Positions 32,873-41,969 are shown, counted from the first letter of the stretch. The stretch: DNA of 64,000 nt from Bradyrhizobium embrapense (GCF_001189235.2 NZ_LFIP02000001.1:62001-126000), one strand, 5' to 3'. Numbers and translations: made by a program. Notes: generated by a model not told the origin, from the sequence alone.

Positions 32873-33217
32873 CTACGATCGCATCCGGTCCGCTCGAGCC
32901 TGCAATCCCTTGCGGACGTTGTGCTCGGCGCATTTGCAGGCGCCGTTGTTCAGGTCTAGGGCGCGGGATCGATCGTCCCTGATCTCGACGACATGATCGG
33001 CGTACATCTGGTCGCCGTTGGCCCGGCTGCGCTCGCAGCGGACGCCATCCTCGACATGCTCGCAGCGCCAGCCGGCGCGCTTCTTGACCTGCAGCGCCCA
33101 CCGCTGGTGCTCGGCAGTCTGGTAGTGCGGGTCCGCGCGCTTCTCCGGAGGCTTCACCTTCCTGGTGTCGAGGGTCGGAACGCGCGGGCCCAGCGTGGGA
33201 ATTCGAGACCGCTTCAT
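32873..33217 (-). CDS. HNH endonuclease-like protein
   Basis: The start is the ATG at 33217, overlapping the previous stop (ATGA), giving 114 residues. Motifs GWRCEHVEDGVRCE (zinc Cys pair region), YADHVVEIRDD (first HNH His), LNNGACKC and AEHNVRK form the beta-beta-alpha metal core of HNH nucleases. Such genes are common in phages, either as homing enzymes or as packaging helpers. Confidence 0.8.
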   Translation of the reverse strand: MKRSRIPTLGPRVPTLDTRKVKPPEKRADPHYQTAEHQRWALQVKKRAGWRCEHVEDGVRCERSRANGDQMYADHVVEIRDDRSRALDLNNGACKCAEHNVRKGLQARADRMRS

Positions 33218-33402
33218 TTCTTTTCCCCGCGCCGCGGCCCGAACATCTTCCGGCCCATAGATCGCACCATTTCGCGCTGGTCCCATGTCATCACGTCGTT
33301 GTCGACATCGAGCAGGAGGAGACCATACTCACGCCAAACCCGCTGTTTCGTTTCCAGCGGCGTCTCGCGGCTATTGGGGGCAAACCGTCCGAGGGACATC
33401 AA
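33214..33402 (-). CDS. Hypothetical 62-residue protein
   Basis: MMSLGRFAPNSRETPLETKQ start, ending in a basic tail that overlaps the HNH gene start by 4 bp. Charged and helical. No family recognised; it may assist the HNH protein, but only position suggests this. Confidence 0.6.
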   Translation of the reverse strand: MMSLGRFAPNSRETPLETKQRVWREYGLLLLDVDNDVMTWDQREMVRSMGRKMFGPRRGEKK

Positions 33403-33409
33403 TCCAACC

Positions 33410-34309
33410 CTACTTCTGCAAGCCCATGCCGGCGGCGATCCTCAGCCGCCGAACCGCGTCCCATGTCCGGTCGACGATCTCGACGCCGTCGTAAAGCTTC
33501 ACCAGCGCGTTCAGCGCGACCCGGAAGTCCGAATTGTTGGTGCGGTGCTCCTCGCCGCCATGCATCCGGACGTCCTCGCTGCTGCACTCGAGCCCGATCC
33601 TGACCAGCAGGATGTCGAACTGCCGGCGGCCGAGCCGGCGTTCCACTTCCCTGAGCCGTCCGCTGGCCTCGAGGGCGATGGTGTGCGAGGGCGAGCCGCC
33701 GCCGCCACCATCGACCTTGTCCTGCAGCGCGAAGCCGCGCGACCCATGGAAGGTGGCCAGATCGAAGTCGCGCCGAAAGCGATCCGCGGCGCTCTGGCGC
33801 AGCTTGTCCTCGGGATCCGCGGCGCCGCGCTTCTTGGACTCCGTGAGATTGAGGTGCGATGCACGAACCGTGTCGACCAGCACGTTGAGCCTTGGATTTT
33901 GCGGGTCCGGGATGGTGTGCTTGCGCCGACCGCTGGCCAGGCGCTCGGCTTCATCGGCCGCCTTCTGCTCTTTCTTGGTGAGTGGCTTGCCCCAGAGATT
34001 CAGGGGATCGACGGAGTCAGTTGTCCCGCTCCGGAAGCCTTGCTGGAACAGCTTGTTCCGATGCAGCGCCTCTTTCACACGACGAGCGCCCTCGGTGTCG
34101 CGGTCCATCAGGTACTCGACCACGAGTTCCTGGACGATGCGCTGCCGGCGTCGCGTCTCCTCAAACAGGAGTTGCCCCTCATAGGTCAGCCCCTTGTACG
34201 ACTCCATCGGCCGCGCGCGCCGGATGTCGCGCATGAAAGCACGGGCTCGGCGATCGCGCTCCTTGTCGACGTGTACCGGTGCGACATCCGTGATCTGTGC
34301 TTGAGACAT
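33410..34309 (-). CDS. DUF6456-like hypothetical protein
   Basis: The start chosen is the ATG at 34309 with GGAGG upstream (a GTG at 34321 has no ribosome site), giving 299 residues. The C-terminal part (RLREVERRLGRRQFDILLV ... LNALVKLYDGV) is similar in layout to the alphaproteobacterial DUF6456 domain, often found with replication-region genes. The N-terminal half is basic and helical. Function unknown; DNA binding is plausible. Confidence 0.6.
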   Translation of the reverse strand: MSQAQITDVAPVHVDKERDRRARAFMRDIRRARPMESYKGLTYEGQLLFEETRRRQRIVQELVVEYLMDRDTEGARRVKEALHRNKLFQQGFRSGTTDSVDPLNLWGKPLTKKEQKAADEAERLASGRRKHTIPDPQNPRLNVLVDTVRASHLNLTESKKRGAADPEDKLRQSAADRFRRDFDLATFHGSRGFALQDKVDGGGGGSPSHTIALEASGRLREVERRLGRRQFDILLVRIGLECSSEDVRMHGGEEHRTNNSDFRVALNALVKLYDGVEIVDRTWDAVRRLRIAAGMGLQK

Positions 34310-34400
34310 TCCATCCTCCACGCAGAATCACGGATATGTTTTGCGGAGGTGATTTGTCTACGACTGCAAGCGGAAAGTTGGAGCGCCGTCCACCGTCGAT

Positions 34401-34829
34401 CTATCCGCGCGCGGGATAGGTCTCGACGTATTCGCGGATCGCCTGCGCGAAAGCCTTTCCGGCCTCGACGGTTGCCTGGTCGCTCAGGTCGAGATCCGTC
34501 ATCGTTCCGCGAGCGCGGTCGATGCTTATCGTGCCGTTGACGCGCCGCGGGCATTGGCCAGCCTCGAGCGCCTGGTAATCCTCCGGACCAATCGATCGAT
34601 CGTGACTGAAGGCGAACGCCCGCCACATTGGGCAGTCGCCCCAACCGCCGACACAGCCCGGGCATTGCGCGTCAGCGAAGGCTGCGACCCTTGCGTGGTC
34701 GGGACAAAATCCGACCTCGCTGTCGACTCCGCCGGTTCGATGCTCCCAACCAGGTGGGAGGACAATCTCAGTGCGATGGTTTTTGCCGCAAAAGCAGCAG
34801 TCGACTGAGATTTCAAGCTTCGTGGTCAA
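34401..34829 (-). CDS. Hypothetical Cys-rich 142-residue protein, TTG start
   Basis: The start is a TTG at 34829 overlapping the helicase stop (TTTTGA), with GAGGAG eight bases upstream; the longer frame to 34901 lies inside the helicase. Cys/His groups (CCFCGKNH, FCPDHARV, CPGCVGGWGDCP) suggest a zinc ribbon-like fold. Translationally coupled to the helicase. Function unknown. Confidence 0.6.
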   Translation of the reverse strand: MTTKLEISVDCCFCGKNHRTEIVLPPGWEHRTGGVDSEVGFCPDHARVAAFADAQCPGCVGGWGDCPMWRAFAFSHDRSIGPEDYQALEAGQCPRRVNGTISIDRARGTMTDLDLSDQATVEAGKAFAQAIREYVETYPARG

Positions 34830-36256
34830 AACGGGATCTCCTCTCTGTTTGCGTTGCCCCCGAACATCATCCGCGGGCCATTGAAGTCGACCTCTTTCCA
34901 CTTACAGCCGGTGCCGCTACGGTTCTTGAACACGGCGAACGCCGCCTTGTCCTTCCATATGTCGTATTCCCGAAGCCAGCGGTCGCGCTGCTCTCTTCCC
35001 TTCGGGTTGTCTTCTGATGCCGGCTCCGGCTCGTTGTCGCGGAGCCAGATCTTGGGAATGGTGACGCCAACGATGATGTCGCTGTTTTCAACGATGAGGC
35101 CGCCGCCGTAGATGTCGCCGCTGCCGAATTTCCAACTCGGCGCCCGCTGGCCTTCGCGGGTCAGTTGCGCAAGCTGCCAAACAACGCCGTCGAGTTCCTT
35201 CGCCAGATCCTTGGTGTAGGCGGACGCATACTCGACCGTCCGGACAACGTTCCAATGCTCCTGTTCCGGCTCGACCAGCTTCAGGTGATCAATGCAAAAC
35301 TGCCTGACGCCGTAGCGGCGCTTCGCCTTGCGGAACTCGTCGCCGATCTGCTTGATCGTCATCCGGCTGCGGTCCTGGACCCATACCTGGATCGACTCGA
35401 GCTGTTCCTTTGCCCGCCGGATGTCGAGGAATTCCTTTTGGTTGAAGTCGCCGCTGATCTGCTTCTTGACCGAGACGCCGGACAGCGACGCGATGTCGCG
35501 GTATGCGATCTGCTCCGCGGACATTTCGAGGCTCAGGGAGAAGCCCGGGAAGATGCTCGACTCGTCGAGCGACGGTCCTGCATTGTCGCGCAGGATCTGA
35601 GCCATCAGCGCCGATTTGCCGTGGCCGGATGGCGCGGCCAGCGTGACGGTCGTCCCGCCGACGATGGGCCCGAGGACTTCATCCAATTCCGGGATCTTGG
35701 TGAGCACGCCGACGGCGCGCTTGCCGCGGTGCTCATAGGCCTCGCCGGCCTTGGCCATAGCCGTTCCGGCGGCGTCAGCCAGGCTGACAGCATGCCGAAC
35801 CCGGTCATGGTCGTCGACGACGCGCAGCAGGTCGTCGATGTCTTGCCGGGTTTGGTCGAAGGTCTTGTTCGGTGCCGTGGCGACCTTGCCGAGCTCGATG
35901 CGGGCGCGCTCCCGCCACGCCAGCACGATGTCGTCGACGAAATCGAGCGCGCTGCCGACGTCCGCGGCCTTCTCGATCAGGATCTGGAGAACGGCCTCCG
36001 TGTCGCCGACACCCTCGAATTCCGTCGGGAGCTTGGCCTCGAGCAGCGACAGCGTCGGGCCGGCGCCGTTCAGGCAGCAGTCCTCGACCGCCGCGAAGAT
36101 CAGGCGATGGTGGGGAACCGTGAACTGGTCCGCCGACACATGGTCGGAGACGGCCCAGAAATTCTCGGCCGCCCCTAAAATTTTTCCAATGATCGCCTCT
36201 TCGGCACGGACGTTTTGCGTCGGCCTATCAGGCGCGGCGGCTGGCCGCTTGTTCAT
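34826..36256 (-). CDS. DnaB-like replicative helicase
   Basis: A 476-residue protein with start ATG 36256 overlapping the upstream stop (ATGA). The N-terminal helical domain (residues 12-120, RAEEAIIGKILG) matches DnaB N. The RecA-like core has Walker A APSGHGKSAL (208-217), a LEMSAEQIAYR helix and a Walker B-like CIDHLKLVEP. A 47-residue upstream frame is rejected. It unwinds the phage replication fork. Neighbours are primase, clamp and methyltransferases. Confidence 0.88.
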   Translation of the reverse strand: MNKRPAAAPDRPTQNVRAEEAIIGKILGAAENFWAVSDHVSADQFTVPHHRLIFAAVEDCCLNGAGPTLSLLEAKLPTEFEGVGDTEAVLQILIEKAADVGSALDFVDDIVLAWRERARIELGKVATAPNKTFDQTRQDIDDLLRVVDDHDRVRHAVSLADAAGTAMAKAGEAYEHRGKRAVGVLTKIPELDEVLGPIVGGTTVTLAAPSGHGKSALMAQILRDNAGPSLDESSIFPGFSLSLEMSAEQIAYRDIASLSGVSVKKQISGDFNQKEFLDIRRAKEQLESIQVWVQDRSRMTIKQIGDEFRKAKRRYGVRQFCIDHLKLVEPEQEHWNVVRTVEYASAYTKDLAKELDGVVWQLAQLTREGQRAPSWKFGSGDIYGGGLIVENSDIIVGVTIPKIWLRDNEPEPASEDNPKGREQRDRWLREYDIWKDKAAFAVFKNRSGTGCKWKEVDFNGPRMMFGGNANREEIPF

Positions 36257-36999
36257 GCCGGCACCTCGAACTTGAAATGATCTTGCGAAAGGCGACGCTG
36301 CATCGCGGCTACGATCTCGGGATCTGCCTCGATCAGAATGCTTGTGCGGCCGTGACGAGACGCAACGATGCCAGTGGTGCCGCTGCCGGCGCAGCAATCC
36401 AGGACGATTCCGCCAGGCGGGCTCGAATAGAGAAGCAACGGCTCGACAATACCCATCGGCTTCTGGGTCGGATGGAACGCCTGTCCGTGCTCGGAGCGGA
36501 CATATTGGACGCTCCTCATCAAGCGCGGTCCTCCCTCGAAGGTTTTGTAGTCCTGGTCACCGATCTCGCCGAGGTGCGCCGGGCGACCGCGCCGCCGGAT
36601 GCGGCGAGCAGACGCATCGTTTGTGAACTGCGGCATCTTGTAAACGTCAGCCCAGCGCGCGTCTGACCGGTAGAATTGAACAGCGGTTTCGTGAACACGG
36701 CGAAATCGATCATTCACAAACCCAGACCCGTTGTGCTTCTCCCAAACGACATCTTGCGCCATGCACCAACCGTCAAACTCGTCGTGTTGCTCGAGGAACA
36801 TCTTCAGCGTGCCAAATACCCACATGCTGCCAGTCTTTTTCAGGACTCTTCTGACACTCGCTGGCCACCCTCGAGGCCAACGGTCCCATCTCAATTTCGT
36901 CGCTCCATAGGGCGGATCGGTCAGGACCAGGTCCACCGACTCGTCCTCCAAATCCGACAGCACGTCACGGCAATCGCCGCAGATCACTTGGATGCTCAT
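36253..36999 (-). CDS. DNA N6-adenine/N4-cytosine methyltransferase
   Basis: A 248-residue beta-class methyltransferase. Catalytic DPPYGATK near residues 28-35 and SAM-binding LDCCAGSGTTG near residue 200 occur in beta order (catalytic first), with the FHPTQKP segment between. This is the phage group that methylates its own genome to avoid cleavage. Coupled by ATGA on both sides. Confidence 0.88.
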   Translation of the reverse strand: MSIQVICGDCRDVLSDLEDESVDLVLTDPPYGATKLRWDRWPRGWPASVRRVLKKTGSMWVFGTLKMFLEQHDEFDGWCMAQDVVWEKHNGSGFVNDRFRRVHETAVQFYRSDARWADVYKMPQFTNDASARRIRRRGRPAHLGEIGDQDYKTFEGGPRLMRSVQYVRSEHGQAFHPTQKPMGIVEPLLLYSSPPGGIVLDCCAGSGTTGIVASRHGRTSILIEADPEIVAAMQRRLSQDHFKFEVPA

Positions 37000-37523
37000 G
37001 CCAGTGCCTCATCGAATAGCGGCAGCCCAAGCGGTAGCCGCTGCTTCGCCGGCATCGGCGGCGGCATGTCGATAGGCAGGATCTGGAAGGTGAGCAGTCC
37101 TGCCTTCGTCTGTCCGACGTATCGGAAGCCAGCCTTCACCCAGACCCATCCCCATGTTGGGTGGCTTCGGATCATCGTCGGCTTGACTTGCCGGTGATCG
37201 ATGAACGTGACAAGGCCGAGCGCCGGCGGCTCACCGAGGGCTGCGCGCGTGGCCGACAATGCCTGCGTGACGAGTTCGACCGACCCGCCGGCATCCTCGC
37301 TGCGGAACGCCGAGCAAATCCACGCGCCTGGCCAATCATGTTTCACGAATTCCGGGAGCGGCCAGGACGTGACCCAAAATGCTCGTGCGGTATCCTCAAC
37401 CAGCACGCAACAGCGGCCCGGCGGCACGAACTGCTCGGCGCCGACGGTCTGGCGATTGTAGTGCCGATCGGCGATCGCGCGCGCGACTGGATCGGCCCTG
37501 TTGCTGGCGCACCACCGCATCAT
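36996..37523 (-). CDS. Uncharacterised phage protein, 175 residues
   Basis: The start is the ATG at 37523, overlapping the upstream methyltransferase stop, rather than a longer antisense-like frame. VARAIADRHYNRQTVGAEQF, PPGRCCVLV and TFIDHRQVKP belong to a family found in many phages next to methyltransferases; some members look like GNAT-type folds. Function not known. It is coupled to both neighbouring methyltransferases. Confidence 0.65.
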   Translation of the reverse strand: MMRWCASNRADPVARAIADRHYNRQTVGAEQFVPPGRCCVLVEDTARAFWVTSWPLPEFVKHDWPGAWICSAFRSEDAGGSVELVTQALSATRAALGEPPALGLVTFIDHRQVKPTMIRSHPTWGWVWVKAGFRYVGQTKAGLLTFQILPIDMPPPMPAKQRLPLGLPLFDEALA

Positions 37524-38839
37524 GCCGGCACCGCCTCGATCTCGACGGAGGTCAGCATCGGATGGCTCGCGCCGATCCGTTTGGCGGCCATCTCGGCATA
37601 GTCGGGATTGAGCTCTATCAGGATCGCATCGCGCTGCAGATGATCCGCGACCATGCCGGTGGTGCCAGCGCCGGCGAACGGGTCGAGAACAGTGCCGCCC
37701 TGGGGCACGCCGGCGAGGATGCACACTGCTGCCAGTTCCGGCGGCATTACGGCAAAATGGTTGAGCCAGTCCTCGTGCGAACCGCACTCGCAGAAGCGAT
37801 GCGTCAGCTTGCGGCCGTCGCGCTCAACTTTTTCGGTCCGGAGGCGGCCGAGCTCAGCGCTGGGATAGAACCTGCGGCACTTCGTGCAGAACTCATCGTT
37901 GAACCCGCCGGGCGCCACCCACCAAACCGAGCGCAGCGCGGCGCCGTTCGCGCGCTGTTCAGCAACCGACATGCCGTCCCAGCGATCGTTGAAGCCGGCG
38001 TGGCGGCGGCCGTGCCCCCGTTGGCGATCGCGCTTCCGAGCGCCTGCATGGGGCGGCTGTCCCTCTGGAGCGTATCCTCCCCCGCTGATGACCAGGTCGC
38101 CATCATTTCCCAGCTTGTCACGCATAGCGCGGGCCAAGCGCGTCACCGACTCTGGGGCCGCCGGCAGCCGGACGTCGTCGTAGCCGTGGTAATAGGTCTC
38201 CGACTTCGTGAGATGGAACACGTATTCGTGCGCCGTGGTCGACCGGTCGCGGGTGCTCTCAGGCATTCCGTTCGGCTTGGCCCAGATGTTGTCCTTGCGC
38301 AGCCACCAGCCGTCGGCGCGCAACGCGAAGGCCAGCATCCACGGAATCCCGATCAGGTCTTTCTGCTTCAGCCCGCCGGGCGGCGGCTCCCACGCTCGCC
38401 CGATCGCGCCCTCACCCTGGGCCTTCGCCTGGATGCCGGCCGGCACGCGGCTGCCACGCTCGGTCTGCGCCGCGGTCCTCGAACTCGCACCGATCTCCCA
38501 GTTCTGCCGCACCACCATGGACGCTTCCTGCGATTGCAGGGTGCCGAGCAGCGTCGACGAGGCAGCCGCCGGATTGCCGCCGCGACCGGAACCGGCATAG
38601 CAGTCCCCGATGTTGATCCAGAGCGAGCCATCATCGCGCAGCACCCGCCGCACCTCGCGGAAGAGCTCGACCATTTCCGCGATATAGGCCTCGGGCGAAC
38701 TCTCGAGTCCGATCTGGCCGGCCATCTTGTAATCGCGCAGCCGGAAATACGGCGGTGAGCAGACGCAGGCATTCACCGAGTTGGAAGGCAGCAGCCGCAC
38801 CACGGCACGCGCATCACCATTGAGAATTCGAACCGTCAA
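37520..38839 (-). CDS. DNA methyltransferase with SPPY motif and zinc-ribbon insertion
   Basis: A 439-residue beta-class DNA methyltransferase. VCSPPYFRLRDY at residues 27-38 is the catalytic motif of the N4-cytosine type; DPFAGAGTTGMVADH near 395 binds SAM. Between them a Cys-rich insert (FCTKCRRFYPSAE ... HRFCECGSHEDW) looks like a zinc ribbon and makes the protein longer than usual. It may set sequence specificity. The start overlaps the primase stop (ATGA). Confidence 0.87.
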   Translation of the reverse strand: MTVRILNGDARAVVRLLPSNSVNACVCSPPYFRLRDYKMAGQIGLESSPEAYIAEMVELFREVRRVLRDDGSLWINIGDCYAGSGRGGNPAAASSTLLGTLQSQEASMVVRQNWEIGASSRTAAQTERGSRVPAGIQAKAQGEGAIGRAWEPPPGGLKQKDLIGIPWMLAFALRADGWWLRKDNIWAKPNGMPESTRDRSTTAHEYVFHLTKSETYYHGYDDVRLPAAPESVTRLARAMRDKLGNDGDLVISGGGYAPEGQPPHAGARKRDRQRGHGRRHAGFNDRWDGMSVAEQRANGAALRSVWWVAPGGFNDEFCTKCRRFYPSAELGRLRTEKVERDGRKLTHRFCECGSHEDWLNHFAVMPPELAAVCILAGVPQGGTVLDPFAGAGTTGMVADHLQRDAILIELNPDYAEMAAKRIGASHPMLTSVEIEAVPA

Positions 38840-39927
38840 GATAGCGCCTCCGCGCGCAGTCGCGCATTCCAGATGTCGAGATAGTCGGTCCGCATGCGTG
38901 GCTCCGGCTGGCTGTCGTGCAGCTTTCCGAGCGCCACCATGCGTTCATGAAGTTTGCGCACCGCGGCGCGGCCGGCGGGTTCGGCCAGCACCAGATCCCC
39001 GTCCTGGCGCCGCCACGGCTTGTCGCCGTCCGGGAAAGACGTGATCCGTTCAACCTCTATCGGCGGCTCGAGCCCGGCGACGCCGCTGGTGCTGAGGCCG
39101 GCCCAGACCGGGCGGCGATACTTGATCAGCGCGCGCGCGGCGAGACAGGTTTCGAGGCCCTCGCCCAGGCCGATGTGCGCGGCGACGCCGCCGATCCGCA
39201 CGGCGCCGCCGGCAGCTGCCCCGGCACCGATCTTCGCCTTCTCGACTGGCGCCTTGGCGGCCTTCGCCGGGTCGAGATGGACTTTCCAAATGGCGGTCAA
39301 GTCGCCGAAGACGTCGTCAACGCGTGCGACCAGCGTCGGGAACGAAAGGCGGGTGTCGAGGTCATAGGCCACACTGCGGTGGAAGCGGAGACAGTCATCC
39401 CAACCGTCTGGTGGCACTGGGATGCCGCGGGCCAGCAGATACGCCTCGGCGTGTGTGCCGGCGATCGGAATCCCTTCCGCCCAGATCTCAGCGGCCGTGC
39501 GCTGGCGCGCCTGCACATGCTCGGCGGCCCGCCGCTCATCCGCCGCGCGCTTCTCGGCAGCGTCGGCCTCGCGATCTTCTCGCCGCTTCCGCTCTTCCGG
39601 TGTCTCTTCGCGGGCGCGATCGAGCCCGACGAACTCGCGGGCCCGGTCGAACACCTCGGCATTGGCCCGGTGATTGCCCGTCAATCCGTAGGCGAACAGG
39701 TTGATCTCGTCGCCGCCGATGCTGGCCGAACTCCTGACCCAGGCGCCGCGGTCGTACTTGCCGATCTTGCCCAGATAGACGACGAATGAACCGAGATCCT
39801 TCGGCGACGCCGGCGCGCAATAGGCCAGTTTGCCCTTGGTCACATGACCGGGCCAGAAATGCTTCAGCACCTGTTCGAGCATCTCGTTCAGGCGCTTCTT
39901 GATCTCGGCGGTGTCTTCTCGCGTCAC
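38836..39927 (-). CDS. Toprim-domain primase
   Basis: The start chosen is a GTG at 39927 overlapping the AP2 gene stop (GTGA); a longer frame extends antisense to other genes. Of 363 residues, about 1-100 are an N-terminal region without a complete zinc motif, then a charged helix. The Toprim core has GLGEGLETCLA (Glu255) and TSFPDGD (Asp298/Asp300). It is of the phage type with separate helicase (34826). It makes primers for phage replication. Confidence 0.82.
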   Translation of the reverse strand: MTREDTAEIKKRLNEMLEQVLKHFWPGHVTKGKLAYCAPASPKDLGSFVVYLGKIGKYDRGAWVRSSASIGGDEINLFAYGLTGNHRANAEVFDRAREFVGLDRAREETPEERKRREDREADAAEKRAADERRAAEHVQARQRTAAEIWAEGIPIAGTHAEAYLLARGIPVPPDGWDDCLRFHRSVAYDLDTRLSFPTLVARVDDVFGDLTAIWKVHLDPAKAAKAPVEKAKIGAGAAAGGAVRIGGVAAHIGLGEGLETCLAARALIKYRRPVWAGLSTSGVAGLEPPIEVERITSFPDGDKPWRRQDGDLVLAEPAGRAAVRKLHERMVALGKLHDSQPEPRMRTDYLDIWNARLRAEALS

Positions 39928-40133
39928 GGCCGCCTCGCATTGAAATTCAGGACGGCCTTGGAACCGTGCGCTTGGCGCGCCAGCGTGTCGTACTCGATCG
40001 CGGCGCCGATTGCGGTGGCGCAACGCTCGGAATAGATCACGGTCTCGCCGACGCGAAGCCGCGCGAAGTATGGCTTGGCACGCCAGGCGTCGTTGCTCTT
40101 CCTGACTCCGCGGAAACCGTTCTTGTTCTTCAC
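39924..40133 (-). CDS. AP2-type DNA-binding protein
   Basis: A GTG start at 40133 overlaps the previous stop (GTGA), giving 69 residues. GFRGVRKSNDAWRAKPYF ... ERCATAIGAAIEYDTLARQA ... GSKAVLNF matches the AP2/ERF DNA-binding fold (GFRGVR opening, Ala/Asp helix with YD, AVLNF close). In phages AP2 domains usually accompany homing nucleases; here the domain stands alone. A free-standing regulator is an alternative. Confidence 0.78.
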   Translation of the reverse strand: MKNKNGFRGVRKSNDAWRAKPYFARLRVGETVIYSERCATAIGAAIEYDTLARQAHGSKAVLNFNARRP

Positions 40134-40813
40134 GCGAACATATCCTGCTGTTCCGGCTGAACGGTCCAAACGCCGTTACACTGTACGGCGTCGAGACGCC
40201 TCGCCATGCGCTCGGGGTCAAGATTGAAATCCTTGAAATTGCGAGCGACGTTCACAGAGTCGACGGAGGCGAAGGGCCAGCGGTCGCCGGAGAGCGACAT
40301 GCCGCGCAGCATGTGGATCCACGGCAGGTGTTGGTGGCGCTTTGCCAACTCGTTGAAGGCTTGATCGGCCCGGCGACACCAGAGATCAGAACCAACCTGC
40401 CAATACTGGCTCGTTGAACCGAAGCAGATCCGCGGCCAAGCATCGGCGAGTTCCAACAACCAGTCGATTGGAAGCGCCATGTGCCAGACCGGCGCACTCA
40501 GGGCACCGGGGTACGGCCAGTCCGCCAGTCCTGCGCGCTGCTCGTCGACGCTGCCATCAATTACGTCCGGCGGAATTGCCCAGTGCGGCGGTGCCAATCG
40601 CGGCTCGAGGAAGCGAATGTAGCCTGCGCGATCGAACTGCTTCTTCTGGGTGAAGGCACTGAAGGCACCGTTGTCGAACATGACGGCCTGCCCGATCGTG
40701 AGGCAGGTGTCCGCGTCGCGCGCGTCGGAATACGGCACGCAGAAGCACTTGCCCGCCATCTTCAAGAGCTCAGCGCGCGGGGATAGCGGCGTGCCATGGT
40801 AGTGAATCGTCAC
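40130..40813 (-). CDS. TIM-barrel-like phage protein, possible base-exchange enzyme
   Basis: A GTG at 40813 (GTGA overlap) gives 227 residues. Conserved-looking blocks are IHYHGTPLSPRAELL, VMFDNGAFSAFTQKK, WAIPPDVIDGS, ICFGSTSQYWQVG and FASVDSVNVARN. The fold pattern resembles tRNA-guanine transglycosylase/DpdA-type barrels that can exchange guanine for deazaguanine in DNA, but the match is by pattern only. It sits among DNA-modifying genes. No preQ0 pathway genes are in this window. Confidence 0.5.
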   Translation of the reverse strand: MTIHYHGTPLSPRAELLKMAGKCFCVPYSDARDADTCLTIGQAVMFDNGAFSAFTQKKQFDRAGYIRFLEPRLAPPHWAIPPDVIDGSVDEQRAGLADWPYPGALSAPVWHMALPIDWLLELADAWPRICFGSTSQYWQVGSDLWCRRADQAFNELAKRHQHLPWIHMLRGMSLSGDRWPFASVDSVNVARNFKDFNLDPERMARRLDAVQCNGVWTVQPEQQDMFA

Positions 40814-41163
40814 GCCGGCTCCTTCCGTCGCCGGCGCGGCGCGTCCTCGGCGCCGAATGCCGCCTTGATCGTCACATCCGCTTGGATGCGCTCCCAAAGC
40901 GCATTGCAGGCAGCCGCTGCTCTATCCCACGCGTTTCCGAACTTTTGGAGCTTCGGCGACCGAGCGATCGCGTTCTGCCGCCTCTCCCATCGGCGCTCAA
41001 ACCACCGCGCGCGCTTGCGTAACTGCTTGTGGCGGTCGCGCATGGCTTGGTCGCCCATCCGCCAATGGCGGCCGCACATTATCTTCACGCCTTCGGCATC
41101 GCCGGCCTCGCGCTTGAAGGTCCGCCCGCAGCCCGGGATGCAGCACCTGATGCGTTCCGTCAT
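40810..41163 (-). CDS. Small zinc-binding-like protein, 117 residues
   Basis: N-terminal CCIPGCGRTF and CGRHW provide four Cys/His ligands, followed by a basic helical half with WERRQNAIARSP. Coupled by ATGA at the upstream end and by GTGA to the next gene. It may bind nucleic acid; family unknown. Confidence 0.62.
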   Translation of the reverse strand: MTERIRCCIPGCGRTFKREAGDAEGVKIMCGRHWRMGDQAMRDRHKQLRKRARWFERRWERRQNAIARSPKLQKFGNAWDRAAAACNALWERIQADVTIKAAFGAEDAPRRRRKEPA

Positions 41164-41969
41164 AGCAAGCTTTCCTGTTTCGGTTCGGGCGCGGCGACCG
41201 GCGACGGCGCCAGCGGGTCCGCCGGCTTCCAGTGATCGAAGTCCGCGGCGATCTCGTCATAGGCCCGCGGGTGCTGCGCCTTGAAATTCGGGAAGCCAGG
41301 CGCGCCCCGGTAGACACCGTTGTCCAGCCTCAGCCACCCGGCGGCGGACGGCAGCCAGCGGCGGTGATCGATGTTGACGTGCTTGAAATCGGCGCGGACG
41401 AGGAAGCCGCGCTTCTCCAGAATGATTGCGATCTTGATGGCTGCAATCTTCCAGCTTGTCAGTTGGACCGGCGACGGCGCGCCGGCGTCGACATCAGGAA
41501 CGTAATCCGGCAACGGGTGCCGCTTTGCCGGCGCCCACTCGTACCATTCCTTCTCGTTGATGCCGTGCCGATCACCCGGCAGGCTCGGCTCGAACACCTT
41601 GCTGGGACGGTTTGCATAGGCCGACGTCGGCTTCATTTCCGCTTCGGACCGGACATAGATGATGGTCAGACCGATGTAGCGGCAAATGCGGTCAAACCCG
41701 CCCTGAGAGTCGGCGGGCACCAGGACGGCCCGGCAGTCTGGTCCGGGATGATCGGCGTAGAAGGCCCCGTATTCCTCAAGCGCCTGGCTGATGACGTCGG
41801 TATTGAGCCGAAGCTTTGCCTCGACGCCGATCTGGAAGCCATCCGCATTGCGGACGAGCAGGATGTCCCACCCACACGTCTCCGGATAAGCGGTCCATCC
41901 CTCGGGCAATGAGGAGATGAACCGCTTGCACAACGCGACCTCGGTAGCGAATGGCTTCGTCTTTGCCAT
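41160..41969 (-). CDS. PD-(D/E)XK-like hypothetical protein
   Basis: The start chosen is the ATG at 41969, just beyond the methyltransferase stop, giving 269 residues. GWDILLVRNADGFQIGVEAK contains Asp followed by Glu-x-Lys spaced as in PD-(D/E)XK nucleases, followed by a ranked helix (DVISQALEEYGAFYADH). Could be a restriction-like or repair nuclease paired with the adjacent C5 methyltransferase. Fold assignment is tentative. Confidence 0.6.
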   Translation of the reverse strand: MAKTKPFATEVALCKRFISSLPEGWTAYPETCGWDILLVRNADGFQIGVEAKLRLNTDVISQALEEYGAFYADHPGPDCRAVLVPADSQGGFDRICRYIGLTIIYVRSEAEMKPTSAYANRPSKVFEPSLPGDRHGINEKEWYEWAPAKRHPLPDYVPDVDAGAPSPVQLTSWKIAAIKIAIILEKRGFLVRADFKHVNIDHRRWLPSAAGWLRLDNGVYRGAPGFPNFKAQHPRAYDEIAADFDHWKPADPLAPSPVAAPEPKQESLL

